64,000 bases of DNA, taken from NCBI RefSeq assembly GCF_025567045.1, contig NZ_JAOQJK010000008.1:62001-126000 (forward strand), read 5' to 3'. The notes under the pieces were generated by a model. That model had not been told where the DNA came from. It saw only the letters and a program-made list of their open reading frames with translations, and searched no databases. Below, piece after piece: positions 54,295 to 62,391 of this stretch. Numbering within the stretch: position 1 is the stretch's first letter; each line of letters starts with the position of its first letter. This DNA is from Barnesiella propionica. GTDB lineage: Bacteria > Bacteroidota > Bacteroidia > Bacteroidales > Barnesiellaceae. The translations under genes and the position numbers were made by a program.

Positions 54295-55770
54295 TTATTT
54301 AAGTTTCCATTCGGAGCCTTCTTTCGTATCTTTTATTTCAAAACCTATTTCGGTGAGTTTATCCCTTATGAAATCCGAAGTAGCCCAGTCTTTACGTAAC
54401 TTGGCTTCTTTACGTATCTCCATCATGAGATCTACCGCTTGTTTATAGGCTTTATTGCTTTCGTCGCTATCTCCTTTATTCTCTTCTTTCAGGCCCAGTA
54501 CATCGAACATGAATATCCTGAAAGTTTCTTTCAGTTCCTGAAGATCCTGCTCAGTGATGGTTTCATTTCCTGCCAGGATGTTGTTGATAATGCGTACTCC
54601 TTCAAACAAATGGGATATGACGATAGGAGTACTTAAGTCATCATTCATTGCTTCATAACACCGTTCCCGCAAAGAAGTTATGTTTACGCTGGAAGTTTCG
54701 GATACTTGTATTCTGGACAGGTTATTCCAGCCTTCCATTAACCGGGACAGGGCTTTTTCCGAGGCCTGTAATGCTTCGTTGCTGAAATCTACTGTACTGC
54801 GGTAATGAGCCTGCAAAATAAAAAACCGGATCGTCATAGGAGAGTACGCTTGTGTCAGCAATTTGTGCTTTCCCGTAAAGAATTCGTCCAGCGTAATGAA
54901 GTTTCCTAATGATTTGCCCATTTTCTGGCCATTGATGGTAATCATGTTATTATGCATCCAGTAATGTACCGTTTCTTTTCCTTGTGCGGCTACCGATTGG
55001 GCGATTTCACATTCATGATGGGGGAAGAGCAAGTCCATTCCACCTCCGTGAATGTCGAATTCTTCACCGAGATATTTGGTTCCCATGGTAGAGCATTCGA
55101 GATGCCATCCGGGGAAGCCGTCACTCCAAGGAGAGGGCCAGCGCATGATATGTTCCGGAGAGGCTTTTTTCCAGAGAGCAAAATCGAAACTGTTGTGTTT
55201 TTCGGTTTGCCCGTCCAGTTCGCGGGTAGTATTTAAGAGTTCCTCGATATTCCTTCCCGATAATTTCCCGTAATGGTATTTTTTGTTATATTTTTCAACA
55301 TCGAAATATACCGATCCGTTACTGATATAGGCGAATCCGGTATCTATGATTTTTTTGATGTATTCAATCTGTTCTATAATATGTCCCGACGCATGAGGTT
55401 CGATACTGGGTGGCAATACGTTAAGGGCATCCATGGCCTTATGATACCGGTTCAGGTAATATTGAACCACTTCCATAGGCTCCAGTTGTTCAAGTCTCGC
55501 TTTTTTTGCGATTTTATCTTCTCCTTCATCCGCATCGTTCTCGAGGTGGCCTACATCGGTAATGTTTCTTACATACCGGACTTTATATCCCAGATGTAAT
55601 AGATACCGGAAAAGAACGTCGAAAGTGATTGCCGGCCTGGCATGCCCCAGATGACCGTCTCCATATACCGTAGGTCCGCATACATACATTCCTACATAAG
55701 GAGGATTGATAGGGATGAATTGTTCTTTCTTGCGTGAAAGAGTATTATAAACATATAAAGGATGCTCCAT
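54295..55770 (-). CDS. cysS: Cysteinyl-tRNA synthetase
   Basis: Class I synthetase, 491 residues from the ATG at 55770 ([20 protein letters not shown]). A frame 12 codons longer would begin upstream of the promoter element and is rejected. The zinc-binding Cys31 is in [17 protein letters not shown], with HLGH (40-43) as the HIGH motif. Further zinc ligands are in GWHLECSTM and FPHHECEIA; the KMSKS motif is [11 protein letters not shown]-terminal helical anticodon domain. Confidence 0.97.
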   Translation of the reverse strand: MEHPLYVYNTLSRKKEQFIPINPPYVGMYVCGPTVYGDGHLGHARPAITFDVLFRYLLHLGYKVRYVRNITDVGHLENDADEGEDKIAKKARLEQLEPMEVVQYYLNRYHKAMDALNVLPPSIEPHASGHIIEQIEYIKKIIDTGFAYISNGSVYFDVEKYNKKYHYGKLSGRNIEELLNTTRELDGQTEKHNSFDFALWKKASPEHIMRWPSPWSDGFPGWHLECSTMGTKYLGEEFDIHGGGMDLLFPHHECEIAQSVAAQGKETVHYWMHNNMITINGQKMGKSLGNFITLDEFFTGKHKLLTQAYSPMTIRFFILQAHYRSTVDFSNEALQASEKALSRLMEGWNNLSRIQVSETSSVNITSLRERCYEAMNDDLSTPIVISHLFEGVRIINNILAGNETITEQDLQELKETFRIFMFDVLGLKEENKGDSDESNKAYKQAVDLMMEIRKEAKLRKDWATSDFIRDKLTEIGFEIKDTKEGSEWKLK

Positions 55771-55794
55771 TTTTTGAAAAATTTGTATTGGATG

Positions 55795-55802
55795 CAAAGA
55801 TA
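55795..55802 (-). promoter_or_regulatory. Probable cysS promoter (-7 element)
   Basis: Minus-strand TATCTTTG fits TAnnTTTG, 24 bp before the ATG at 55770. Confidence 0.45.
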
Positions 55803-55847
55803 ACAATAAAATACCGGAAATTTCCAGACGTAAATTTACTTTTTATA

Positions 55848-56162
55848 TCAGGCTTGTCCACCCGGAGCCATAAATGGCGGAATATTATTCGCATCGGGAT
55901 CGATTACACGTATAGGGCCGAACTGGGCTTCATATTTCATTACATTTTCTTGTAATGCGAAAAGCAGTCGTTTTGCATGTTCGGCCGTAAGCACGATACG
56001 GGATTTTACCGGAGCTTTGGGTACTCCTGGCATCATGCGTATAAAATCAATGACAAACTCTGAAGACGAGTGTGAAATGATAGCGAGATTAGAATAAACA
56101 CCTTCTGCCATTTCCGGAGACAGTTCGATCTGTATCTCTTTTTTTTCCTGATTATTGTCCAT
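55848..56162 (-). CDS. DUF3467-family small protein
   Basis: 104 residues, cytoplasmic. Layout fits DUF3467: EIQIELSPEMAEGVYSNLAI, then EFVIDFIRMMPGVPKAPVKS, and VLTAEHAKRLLFALQENVMK, with a Pro/Gly-rich end (NNIPPFMAPGGQA). Function unknown. It lies 21 bp downstream of the lipoprotein gene, at the end of the tcdA-lolD run, and may belong to the same transcript. Confidence 0.85.
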   Translation of the reverse strand: MDNNQEKKEIQIELSPEMAEGVYSNLAIISHSSSEFVIDFIRMMPGVPKAPVKSRIVLTAEHAKRLLFALQENVMKYEAQFGPIRVIDPDANNIPPFMAPGGQA

Positions 56163-56183
56163 AGGTATTAATGATTAATGTTA

Positions 56184-56846
56184 TTATTCTTTTTTTAATC
56201 TGAAATAGTAATATTTTTCGGGGTAATTTATATTATTGACATATACTTTCAGTATTTTACACGGCCTGTTTTTTAATGCGCCTATGTAATATGACGAAAC
56301 GGAATTGCTCCAGTACCCGGGAGGATCGTTCCTCCGGTTATGACGTATTTCTGCAACTATAGTGTCATTCATTAATTTATCTTTTTCTGTGACGAGTATT
56401 TGTGAATGTGGTATATTATGAAATTCGCTTTGATATTTAATATTCAGGTAATCGCCCGATTTCCAGATGCTGTTTAACCGTATTGTGTCATTTTGCAGTA
56501 ATTTCATTAACTCGGGAGTTGCGCCTCTCAGCGAATCCGATAAAATACGGGAAAGTCCTTTGATCGTGATATAATATTCTTTATCATTAATCGCTTCGTC
56601 CTTAATATACTGGAGCATGACTCTGGTTCCGTCCTTAATATTATTGAGGGATAGTCGCTCGGTTGGGATTAAAGACTGCGATTCTTCTTTGTCTTTTTCC
56701 AGAATAAAATAAGCCGGGATATTGTTTGCCTGATAGGTAACAATATCGAGCCGGAAAGGACCATAGTCATAAGAAGGTTCTTTTTCGCAAGATAGGAGTA
56801 GTCCGGCGAGTAGGAAGGCTATGATATGGTTCTGGAATTTATTCAT
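56184..56846 (-). CDS. Lipoprotein, NigD-like (tentative)
   Basis: 220 residues from the ATG at 56846 ([20 protein letters not shown], lipobox Cys20). Mature part about 200 residues, beta-rich: [20 protein letters not shown] (early strands), then [20 protein letters not shown], and an end [19 protein letters not shown]. This resembles Bacteroidales NigD-like lipoproteins (OB-like N-domain plus C-domain), but I could not verify it. The start overlaps the end of lolD by 8 bp, so it is translationally coupled to it. Confidence 0.6.
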   Translation of the reverse strand: MNKFQNHIIAFLLAGLLLSCEKEPSYDYGPFRLDIVTYQANNIPAYFILEKDKEESQSLIPTERLSLNNIKDGTRVMLQYIKDEAINDKEYYITIKGLSRILSDSLRGATPELMKLLQNDTIRLNSIWKSGDYLNIKYQSEFHNIPHSQILVTEKDKLMNDTIVAEIRHNRRNDPPGYWSNSVSSYYIGALKNRPCKILKVYVNNINYPEKYYYFRLKKE

Positions 56847-57516
56847 GTATTGTTTTATTTTCATGGGAAACAATGAGGCCGTCTTTCATTTGTATAACAC
56901 GGTCGGTAATTTTAGCTAATGACTCATCGTGCGTTACTATAACAAAAGTATGATTAAATTCGTTTCTCAAATCAAAAAATAGTTTATGCAGTTCTATCTT
57001 GTGTTGTGTGTCCAGGCTGCCCGAAGGCTCGTCCGCAAGGATTACCGACGGATGATTTATCAGAGCTCTTGCTACGGCTACTCTTTGTTTTTCTCCTCCT
57101 GAAAGTTGTGCCGGTTTGTGTTGTGACCGGTCACTCAGATTCAGGAATGCCAGTATCTCTTTTGCTCTTTTTTTTGCTTCAGAGCTGCTTGTTTTACGAA
57201 TGAGGGCCGGGATCATTACATTTTCCAGCGCGGTAAATTCTGGTAAAAGTTGATGAAACTGAAAGACAAAACCTATATTCCGGTTCCTGAATGCAGCCAG
57301 TTGTTTTTCTCCCAGATCTCCTACGCGTATTCCATCGAAAATGATTTCTCCCTTATCCGGTTTTTCCAAGGTTCCGGTTATTTGAAGCAAAGTGGTTTTT
57401 CCGGCTCCGCTTGGGCCTACTATCGAAACTATTTCGCCTTGTTGTATTGTGGCGTTTATTCCTTTTAATACTTCCAGCTGACCGTAACTTTTATGTATGT
57501 CTTTGATTTCTATCAT
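56839..57516 (-). CDS. lolD: ABC transporter ATP-binding protein, LolD-like
   Basis: 225 residues. Walker A GPSGAGKT (34-41), Q-loop [17 protein letters not shown], signature LSGGE (138-142), Walker [13 protein letters not shown] (158-169) and H-loop VTHDES. Closest in style to LolD/MacB-type ATPases, which drive release of lipoproteins from the inner membrane. No LolC/LolE permease gene is adjacent; in Bacteroidota these are often elsewhere. Overlaps tcdA upstream by 4 bp and the lipoprotein gene downstream by 8 bp. Confidence 0.88.
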   Translation of the reverse strand: MIEIKDIHKSYGQLEVLKGINATIQQGEIVSIVGPSGAGKTTLLQITGTLEKPDKGEIIFDGIRVGDLGEKQLAAFRNRNIGFVFQFHQLLPEFTALENVMIPALIRKTSSSEAKKRAKEILAFLNLSDRSQHKPAQLSGGEKQRVAVARALINHPSVILADEPSGSLDTQHKIELHKLFFDLRNEFNHTFVIVTHDESLAKITDRVIQMKDGLIVSHENKTIHE

Positions 57517-58232
57517 GCTTGCGTAATTTTTTGGATGACATAAGATGCCATATAGCAGCCGAACATGGCCGGCATATACGAAATAGTGCCTACAGTTGAT
57601 TTTTTATTTCTTTCTTCTTCAGTACGTATAATGGCGTTCCTATTGGTTTGTTCTGTGGAAAAAACAACTTTTACCCCTTTTGTTATTCCCATTTCCCGCA
57701 ATCGGTGACGTACCGCTTTTGCCAGAGAACAGTGGTATGTGTCCGAAATATCGGCATATCTGATTTGAGTGGGGTCTATTCTGCCTCCTGCACCCATAGA
57801 AGAGATGATTTTGATCTTTCGTTTTATGCAACGATATATAAGAGATACCTTCGGAGCTAAAGTATCTATGGCATCTACTACAAAATCCGGTTTTTCCGAA
57901 TCGAGAAGAGAATCTATCGAATCGGGTTCCAGAAAAGAGTGTATAAAATGTAGATGTAATTCGGGATTAATATCTATTAATCTTTCAGCAAGTACTTTTA
58001 CTTTTTCAGTTGCAAGAGTGCTGTGTAGCGCTATTAGTTGACGGTTGATGTTGGACATCGTTATTACGTCTCCGTCAACTATGGATAGGGTATGGATTCC
58101 TGCTCGTACGAGCATTTCTGCGGCGTAGGCTCCGACTCCTCCAACTCCTACGACCAGTATGCGTGCGGTATGTAATTTTTCCAGTTTTTCGTCACCCAGT
58201 AATTGACGGGTACGGGATAGCCATTCTTCCAT
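57513..58232 (-). CDS. tcdA: tRNA threonylcarbamoyladenosine dehydratase
   Basis: 239 residues, ThiF/E1-like fold. Converts t6A37 of ANN-decoding tRNAs to its cyclic form (ct6A) using ATP. Rossmann loop [20 protein letters not shown] (27-46), [20 protein letters not shown] and [16 protein letters not shown]; then [20 protein letters not shown] and the C-terminal [19 protein letters not shown]. First gene of the run; its stop overlaps the lolD start (4 bp). Confidence 0.92.
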   Translation of the reverse strand: MEEWLSRTRQLLGDEKLEKLHTARILVVGVGGVGAYAAEMLVRAGIHTLSIVDGDVITMSNINRQLIALHSTLATEKVKVLAERLIDINPELHLHFIHSFLEPDSIDSLLDSEKPDFVVDAIDTLAPKVSLIYRCIKRKIKIISSMGAGGRIDPTQIRYADISDTYHCSLAKAVRHRLREMGITKGVKVVFSTEQTNRNAIIRTEEERNKKSTVGTISYMPAMFGCYMASYVIQKITQA

Positions 58233-58478
58233 ACGTTATAATAGTATTCTTTGTTACGAAGATAATGTTTTTTCTTGAAATAGACCTTATGCATAATGAA
58301 TTCTTGGATGTACGGGTCGAGGAGGATATTGGTTCCGGACTGTGATTCCGGCGGTTTCCGGATCGGCGGGAGAACGTAGCATCTTTATTTTTTCTTTAAA
58401 AAACATTATTGGGAAGATCGGATAGAAAAAAACATATTATATTTACCGGACATAAATCAAATTGTAAAGGAAAAGAAG

Positions 58479-58772
58479 ATGAAGAAGTTATTAATAATGG
58501 GTTGCATTGTTATTATGTCAATGTTTGCCGGGGATATAGTGGCTCAAAATACGGCCAAGAGGGAAAAAAAGGTTAGAATGGAACAAACTTGTAGAGCTAA
58601 ATGTCCCCAAACTAAGACAGAATGTTGCGAGCCAAAGGCTAAAGAATTTTGTGTGCGGGATCAGCAATGTTGTGTGCAGAGTCAGGAGTGTCCGAATACA
58701 AAGCTGAATTGCAAAGCGAATAAAAAATGTCCTCAGGTAGTGGAGAAAAAAACCGTCAAAATGAAAAAATAA
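58479..58772 (+). CDS. Small cysteine-rich secreted protein, family unknown
   Basis: 97 residues. Signal peptide about 1-22 (MKKLLIMGCIVIMSMFAGDI, cut near VAQ). The mature ~75 residues hold ten cysteines in the pattern C-x3-C-x6-CC-x7-C-x5-CC-x5-C-x6-C-x5-C, among many Lys, Gln and Glu, and end KKTVKMKK. The even number of cysteines fits five disulfides or a metal cluster in the periplasm or outside. No homologous family is recognised. Monocistronic, with its own terminator. It is unlike its housekeeping neighbours in composition. Confidence 0.75.
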   Translation: MKKLLIMGCIVIMSMFAGDIVAQNTAKREKKVRMEQTCRAKCPQTKTECCEPKAKEFCVRDQQCCVQSQECPNTKLNCKANKKCPQVVEKKTVKMKK

Positions 58773-58790
58773 ATCGTATGATTAATTGAA

Positions 58791-58821
58791 AAGGGATGAA
58801 ATTGATTTCATCTCTTTTTTT
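58791..58821. terminator. Terminator after the cysteine-rich gene, convergent with the antiporter gene
   Basis: GATGAAAT-TG-ATTTCATC stem (58795-58812) extended by weaker pairs, T-run 58815-58821; A-run on the other side allows minus-strand use, although it then overlaps the antiporter stop at 58820. Confidence 0.75.
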
Positions 58822-60985
58822 ATGACTTTATTTCTATTTTTTTCTTACGGTTCCTGTGTGTCCATTTTTTCTTTTTTACGATAAGCCGGTGGAAGAAAGA
58901 GCGCAGACCAAAGAATCGGGGAGAGTTGCTTTGTACGTCATTTAATAGAGGATCGGTAAAATAGGTGATTTCGTCATTGCTTTCGAATTGTTCCGGATAT
59001 AATACCACCAGATTGTTATTAGCAAAGTATTTAGACAGAAAAGAGGGAATGGCCTCGAAATCGGTATTGAAAGATACCGATGTGCGTCTGGCACTTATGA
59101 CAATGAATAGGTCGTCGTCCAGTACTTCATTTGCCAGCATAATTATATTGTCCCAGCATTCCAGAGTTTCGAATTCGTTCCGGATATGGTATCTTCCTGT
59201 TTTAAGTACAGTTTTAAGAGGACCTATGGTGTCGGGATGTGCATAAAATATAGCCCGGCATCCTATTTGTTTGGTCATGTTGGCGATGCGGTCCACCCAC
59301 TTGGCGAATCCTGTTTCATATTCCGCTTTATGAGGTACGGCTATAATGATGCGGGTTATAGTATTAATGGGGATGATAAATTTTGAGATAATAATCATTT
59401 TTCGTGTACTTTTCAGTAATGATTCTATTTTAGAACCGAAAAATGAATCGACGATATTTGCTTTCTGATGCAAGCCTACCACCAGTTCCGAAATATTATG
59501 CTCTTTCATGGTATGGATAATGCCGCTGGTTATATTCATATCATACCGTGATATGGGGACTAGGTTTGTGTCGGCAGATGAAGCTACTTTGGCTGCTGTT
59601 TCCAGTGTCGTTTTTGCCGTATATGAATTGCCTGTACGGCTGTCGTCCGTGACATGTAGAGCATATATTTCGCTTTTTTTTCGGGGACTTTTAAGTAAAA
59701 GCGCCAGGTTTATCAGATTTTCTATGGTTTGGGGATTGGATATAGGGATAAGTATACGTTCTTCTCCTGTGTCGTATTTCAAATCATTATCATCTTCGTT
59801 TTGCAACTTCATGGCCATTTCTTTTGCTGCTTTTTCTGTCACAATGGAGCTGATGATACATGTCAGCAAGATCATGACGATTGTGCCGTTAAGAATACTT
59901 TCATTAAATAGTCCTATTTCATATCCGATGATAACGGCTGCAAGGGTGGCCGCCGCTTGTGCATTACTGAGTCCGAATATCATGCGACGGTCGAGGGCGG
60001 ATAATTTGAATGTTTTTTGTTGCAGCCATGCGGCGATCCATTTGCACGTTGTCGCTACAATAGTCATGTTTGCTGCTACAAACAGAGTATCCCAGTTTTG
60101 AAATACGACACGGAGGTCGATGAGCATACCTACCCCGATAAGAAAATAAGGGATGAACAGTGCATTACCGACAAATTCGATTCTGTTCATCAAGGGTGAA
60201 ACTCCGGGGATATATCTGTTAAGGACGATACCTGCCAGAAATGCTCCGAGTATGCCTTCCAATTCTATTAATTCTGCCAGCCAAGACGCCAGAAAGACGA
60301 GGGCCAGTATAAATATGAACTGAGTAATATTGTCATTATATGTTTTGAAAAACCAGCGTGTAAGTCTGGGATAAGTGTATACGATAGCTAAGCTGTAGAG
60401 AGTAATATATATAATCAGTTTTACTCCAAAAAGATGTGTCAGGTTTCCCCGTACTATTCCGGCAATGACGGCCAGGATTATCAGTGCCCCTAAAACTGTG
60501 AATATAGTACCTGCAATGGTTACGGTAACGGATGTGTTACGGGTCACGCCGTAGCGGCTTACGATAGGATAGGCGATCAATGTGTGCGAAGCGTACATGC
60601 TGGCCAGAAGAATGGAGGTTGTCCAATTCAGATTCAGAGTGTAATAACTGATGATTGTACCCAGGAGCATAGGTATCATAAATGTATAAAAGCCGAAAAC
60701 CAACCCTTGCTTTTTGTTTTTCTTAAAATCGTACATATCTATTTCCAGTCCGGCCAGGAACATAAGATATAATATGCCAACATTCCCGAATATCTCGAAA
60801 CTGCTGTCTCTTGCCAGCAAATTTAAACCGTAAGGTCCTACGATAATTCCGGCTATAATGAGACCTATGATATGGGGAATTCTTAAACGATTCAGTAAAA
60901 TAGGAGCGAATAGTATAATAATCAGTACAATAAAGAATATTAGTACCGGATTCGTAATGGGTAATGCGGTCATTATACTATCCAT
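58820..60985 (-). CDS. CPA2-family cation:proton antiporter with UspA-like C-terminus
   Basis: 721 residues. About 12-13 membrane helices (about 10-390), with Na+/H+ exchanger motifs: RIPHIIGLIIAGIIVGPYGL, LYLMFLAGLEIDMYDFKKNK, LIELEGILGAFLAGIVLNRY, GLSNAQAAATLAAVIIGYE. The cytoplasmic C-terminus (about 410-700) has two universal-stress-protein-like folds (RILIPISNPQTIENLINLAL and IIIAVPHKAEYETGFAKWVD) instead of the KTN/TrkA domain of KefB/KefC. Probably exchanges K+ or Na+ for H+; a nucleotide may gate it through the USP part. The last residues are very basic. Monocistronic. Confidence 0.88.
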   Translation of the reverse strand: MDSIMTALPITNPVLIFFIVLIIILFAPILLNRLRIPHIIGLIIAGIIVGPYGLNLLARDSSFEIFGNVGILYLMFLAGLEIDMYDFKKNKKQGLVFGFYTFMIPMLLGTIISYYTLNLNWTTSILLASMYASHTLIAYPIVSRYGVTRNTSVTVTIAGTIFTVLGALIILAVIAGIVRGNLTHLFGVKLIIYITLYSLAIVYTYPRLTRWFFKTYNDNITQFIFILALVFLASWLAELIELEGILGAFLAGIVLNRYIPGVSPLMNRIEFVGNALFIPYFLIGVGMLIDLRVVFQNWDTLFVAANMTIVATTCKWIAAWLQQKTFKLSALDRRMIFGLSNAQAAATLAAVIIGYEIGLFNESILNGTIVMILLTCIISSIVTEKAAKEMAMKLQNEDDNDLKYDTGEERILIPISNPQTIENLINLALLLKSPRKKSEIYALHVTDDSRTGNSYTAKTTLETAAKVASSADTNLVPISRYDMNITSGIIHTMKEHNISELVVGLHQKANIVDSFFGSKIESLLKSTRKMIIISKFIIPINTITRIIIAVPHKAEYETGFAKWVDRIANMTKQIGCRAIFYAHPDTIGPLKTVLKTGRYHIRNEFETLECWDNIIMLANEVLDDDLFIVISARRTSVSFNTDFEAIPSFLSKYFANNNLVVLYPEQFESNDEITYFTDPLLNDVQSNSPRFFGLRSFFHRLIVKKKKWTHRNRKKKIEIKS

Positions 60986-61033
60986 ATATATGATTATTGA
61001 GATATTAAATGTATTTATACGTAAAATACTCTA

Positions 61034-61041
61034 CAAATTTA
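61034..61041 (-). promoter_or_regulatory. Probable antiporter promoter (-7 element)
   Basis: Minus-strand TAAATTTG fits TAnnTTTG, 49 bp before the ATG at 60985. Confidence 0.4.
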
Positions 61042-61203
61042 TGAAAAATATTTGGATTATATCGAAGGGTATCTGGATATTGTCATGCAAAAAAGACTTG
61101 TATTATTCTCGTTAATTCTATGTAAAGAGTACATTTATTTTATGAGAACGACCGGATAATTTAATTTTATGGCGATAAATAGATTAAGTCATTCAAAATG
61201 TTG

Positions 61204-61211
61204 TATATTTG
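61204..61211 (+). promoter_or_regulatory. Probable asd promoter (-7 element)
   Basis: TATATTTG fits TAnnTTTG, 82 bp before the ATG at 61293, implying a ~75-nt leader. Confidence 0.45.
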
Positions 61212-61292
61212 CGCAAATTTAACGTGTTTTGTAAATGAAATATGTGAAATAGATGTAGTTTTAATTCCTATTATTTATAAAAGTAAAGAGAA

Positions 61293-62294
61293 ATGAAAGT
61301 TGCTATTGTGGGTGCCAGTGGTGCCGTAGGCCAGGAATTTCTTCGCGTTTTAGACGAAAGAAATTTTCCGTTAGATGAATTGCTGTTGTTTGGTTCGGCC
61401 AGAAGTGCTGGTAATAAATATACCTTTAAGGGTAAAGAAATTACAGTTAAAGAACTGAAACATAACGACGATTTTAAGGGCGTAGACATAGCATTCACAT
61501 CGGCCGGAGCCGGTATTTCAAAAGAATTTGCCGATACGATAACCAAATACGGGGCGGTGATGATAGATAACTCCAGTGCATTTCGTATGGATGAGGAAGT
61601 TCCTTTGGTCGTTCCCGAAGTGAACGGTGCAGATGCCTTTGTACGTCCGCGGGGTATAATTGCAAATCCGAATTGTACAACGATTCAGATGGTAGTTACG
61701 CTGAAAGCTATTGAAAATATTTCGCATATTACGCGTGTACATGTTTCTACTTATCAGGCTGCCAGCGGGGCTGGTGCTTCGGCCATGCAGGAATTGAAAA
61801 AACAATATGAACAGTTGTTGAACGGCGAAGAGCCTACGGTTGAGAAATTTTATTATCAACTGGCATATAACCTTATTCCTCAGGTAGATGTTTTTACTGA
61901 CAATCTGTATACAAAAGAGGAAATGAAAATGTACCATGAAACCCGCAAGATTATGCATTCCGATATACAGGTAAGTGCCACATGTGTAAGGGTTCCTGTT
62001 ATGAGGGCCCATTCGGAAGCCATCTGGCTGGAAACCGAACAACCGGTTTCTGTAGAAGCAGCACGTGAGGCTTTCTCAAAAGCAGAGGGTATTGTTCTTC
62101 GCGACGATCCGGCTGATAAAATTTATCCGATGCCTTTGGATGTTGCCGGAAAAGATCCGGTGTATGTAGGTCGCATTCGTGCCGATATAACTAATTCTAA
62201 TGGTTTGACTTTTTGGGCGGTCAGCGATCAGATAAAAAAAGGTGCGGCATTGAATGCTGTTCAAATTGCCGAATATTTGTTAAAGCACCAATGA
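61293..62294 (+). CDS. asd: Aspartate-semialdehyde dehydrogenase
   Basis: Second step of the aspartate pathway to Lys/DAP, Met and Thr: reduces aspartyl phosphate with NADPH. 333 residues. NADP loop [12 protein letters not shown] (6-17), catalytic Cys128 in [28 protein letters not shown], and His240 in [11 protein letters not shown]. Needed for the DAP of peptidoglycan as well as amino acids. Alone in its unit, without lysC or dap genes beside it. Confidence 0.97.
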   Translation: MKVAIVGASGAVGQEFLRVLDERNFPLDELLLFGSARSAGNKYTFKGKEITVKELKHNDDFKGVDIAFTSAGAGISKEFADTITKYGAVMIDNSSAFRMDEEVPLVVPEVNGADAFVRPRGIIANPNCTTIQMVVTLKAIENISHITRVHVSTYQAASGAGASAMQELKKQYEQLLNGEEPTVEKFYYQLAYNLIPQVDVFTDNLYTKEEMKMYHETRKIMHSDIQVSATCVRVPVMRAHSEAIWLETEQPVSVEAAREAFSKAEGIVLRDDPADKIYPMPLDVAGKDPVYVGRIRADITNSNGLTFWAVSDQIKKGAALNAVQIAEYLLKHQ

Positions 62295-62324
62295 TAAATT
62301 TTAAGTAAAGAACGAAAAGAAATA

Positions 62325-62376
62325 TTGCATCAATAAAAACGACCGGAAAAAATTCCGGTCGTTTTTATTGATGCAA
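62325..62376. terminator. Very long bidirectional terminator between asd and the GH20 gene
   Basis: 24-bp perfect stem (62325-62348 with 62353-62376; core AAAACGACCGGAA / TTCCGGTCGTTTT) and an AAAA loop, between two convergent genes. Confidence 0.9.
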
Positions 62377-62391
62377 GTATATCGTGCTCTT

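Larger units (their letters stand above)
60986..61292. other. 307-bp divergent intergenic region
   Basis: A+T-rich region between the antiporter gene and asd. It contains one TAnnTTTG for each direction (61034-61041 minus, 61204-61211 plus). No ORF or RNA structure recognised. Confidence 0.55.

Noticed and set aside
58290..58345. A short reading frame on the plus strand ends in DVRVEEDIGSG, like the start motif of quinolinate phosphoribosyltransferase (NadC).
   Set aside because: It is followed at once by a stop and no further NadC similarity could be read in any frame up to 58478; chance match or a remnant too short to claim.
59508..60101. 197-codon hydrophobic reading frame antisense to the antiporter.
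   Set aside because: Its hydrophobicity mirrors the antisense of a membrane protein gene; no start context.
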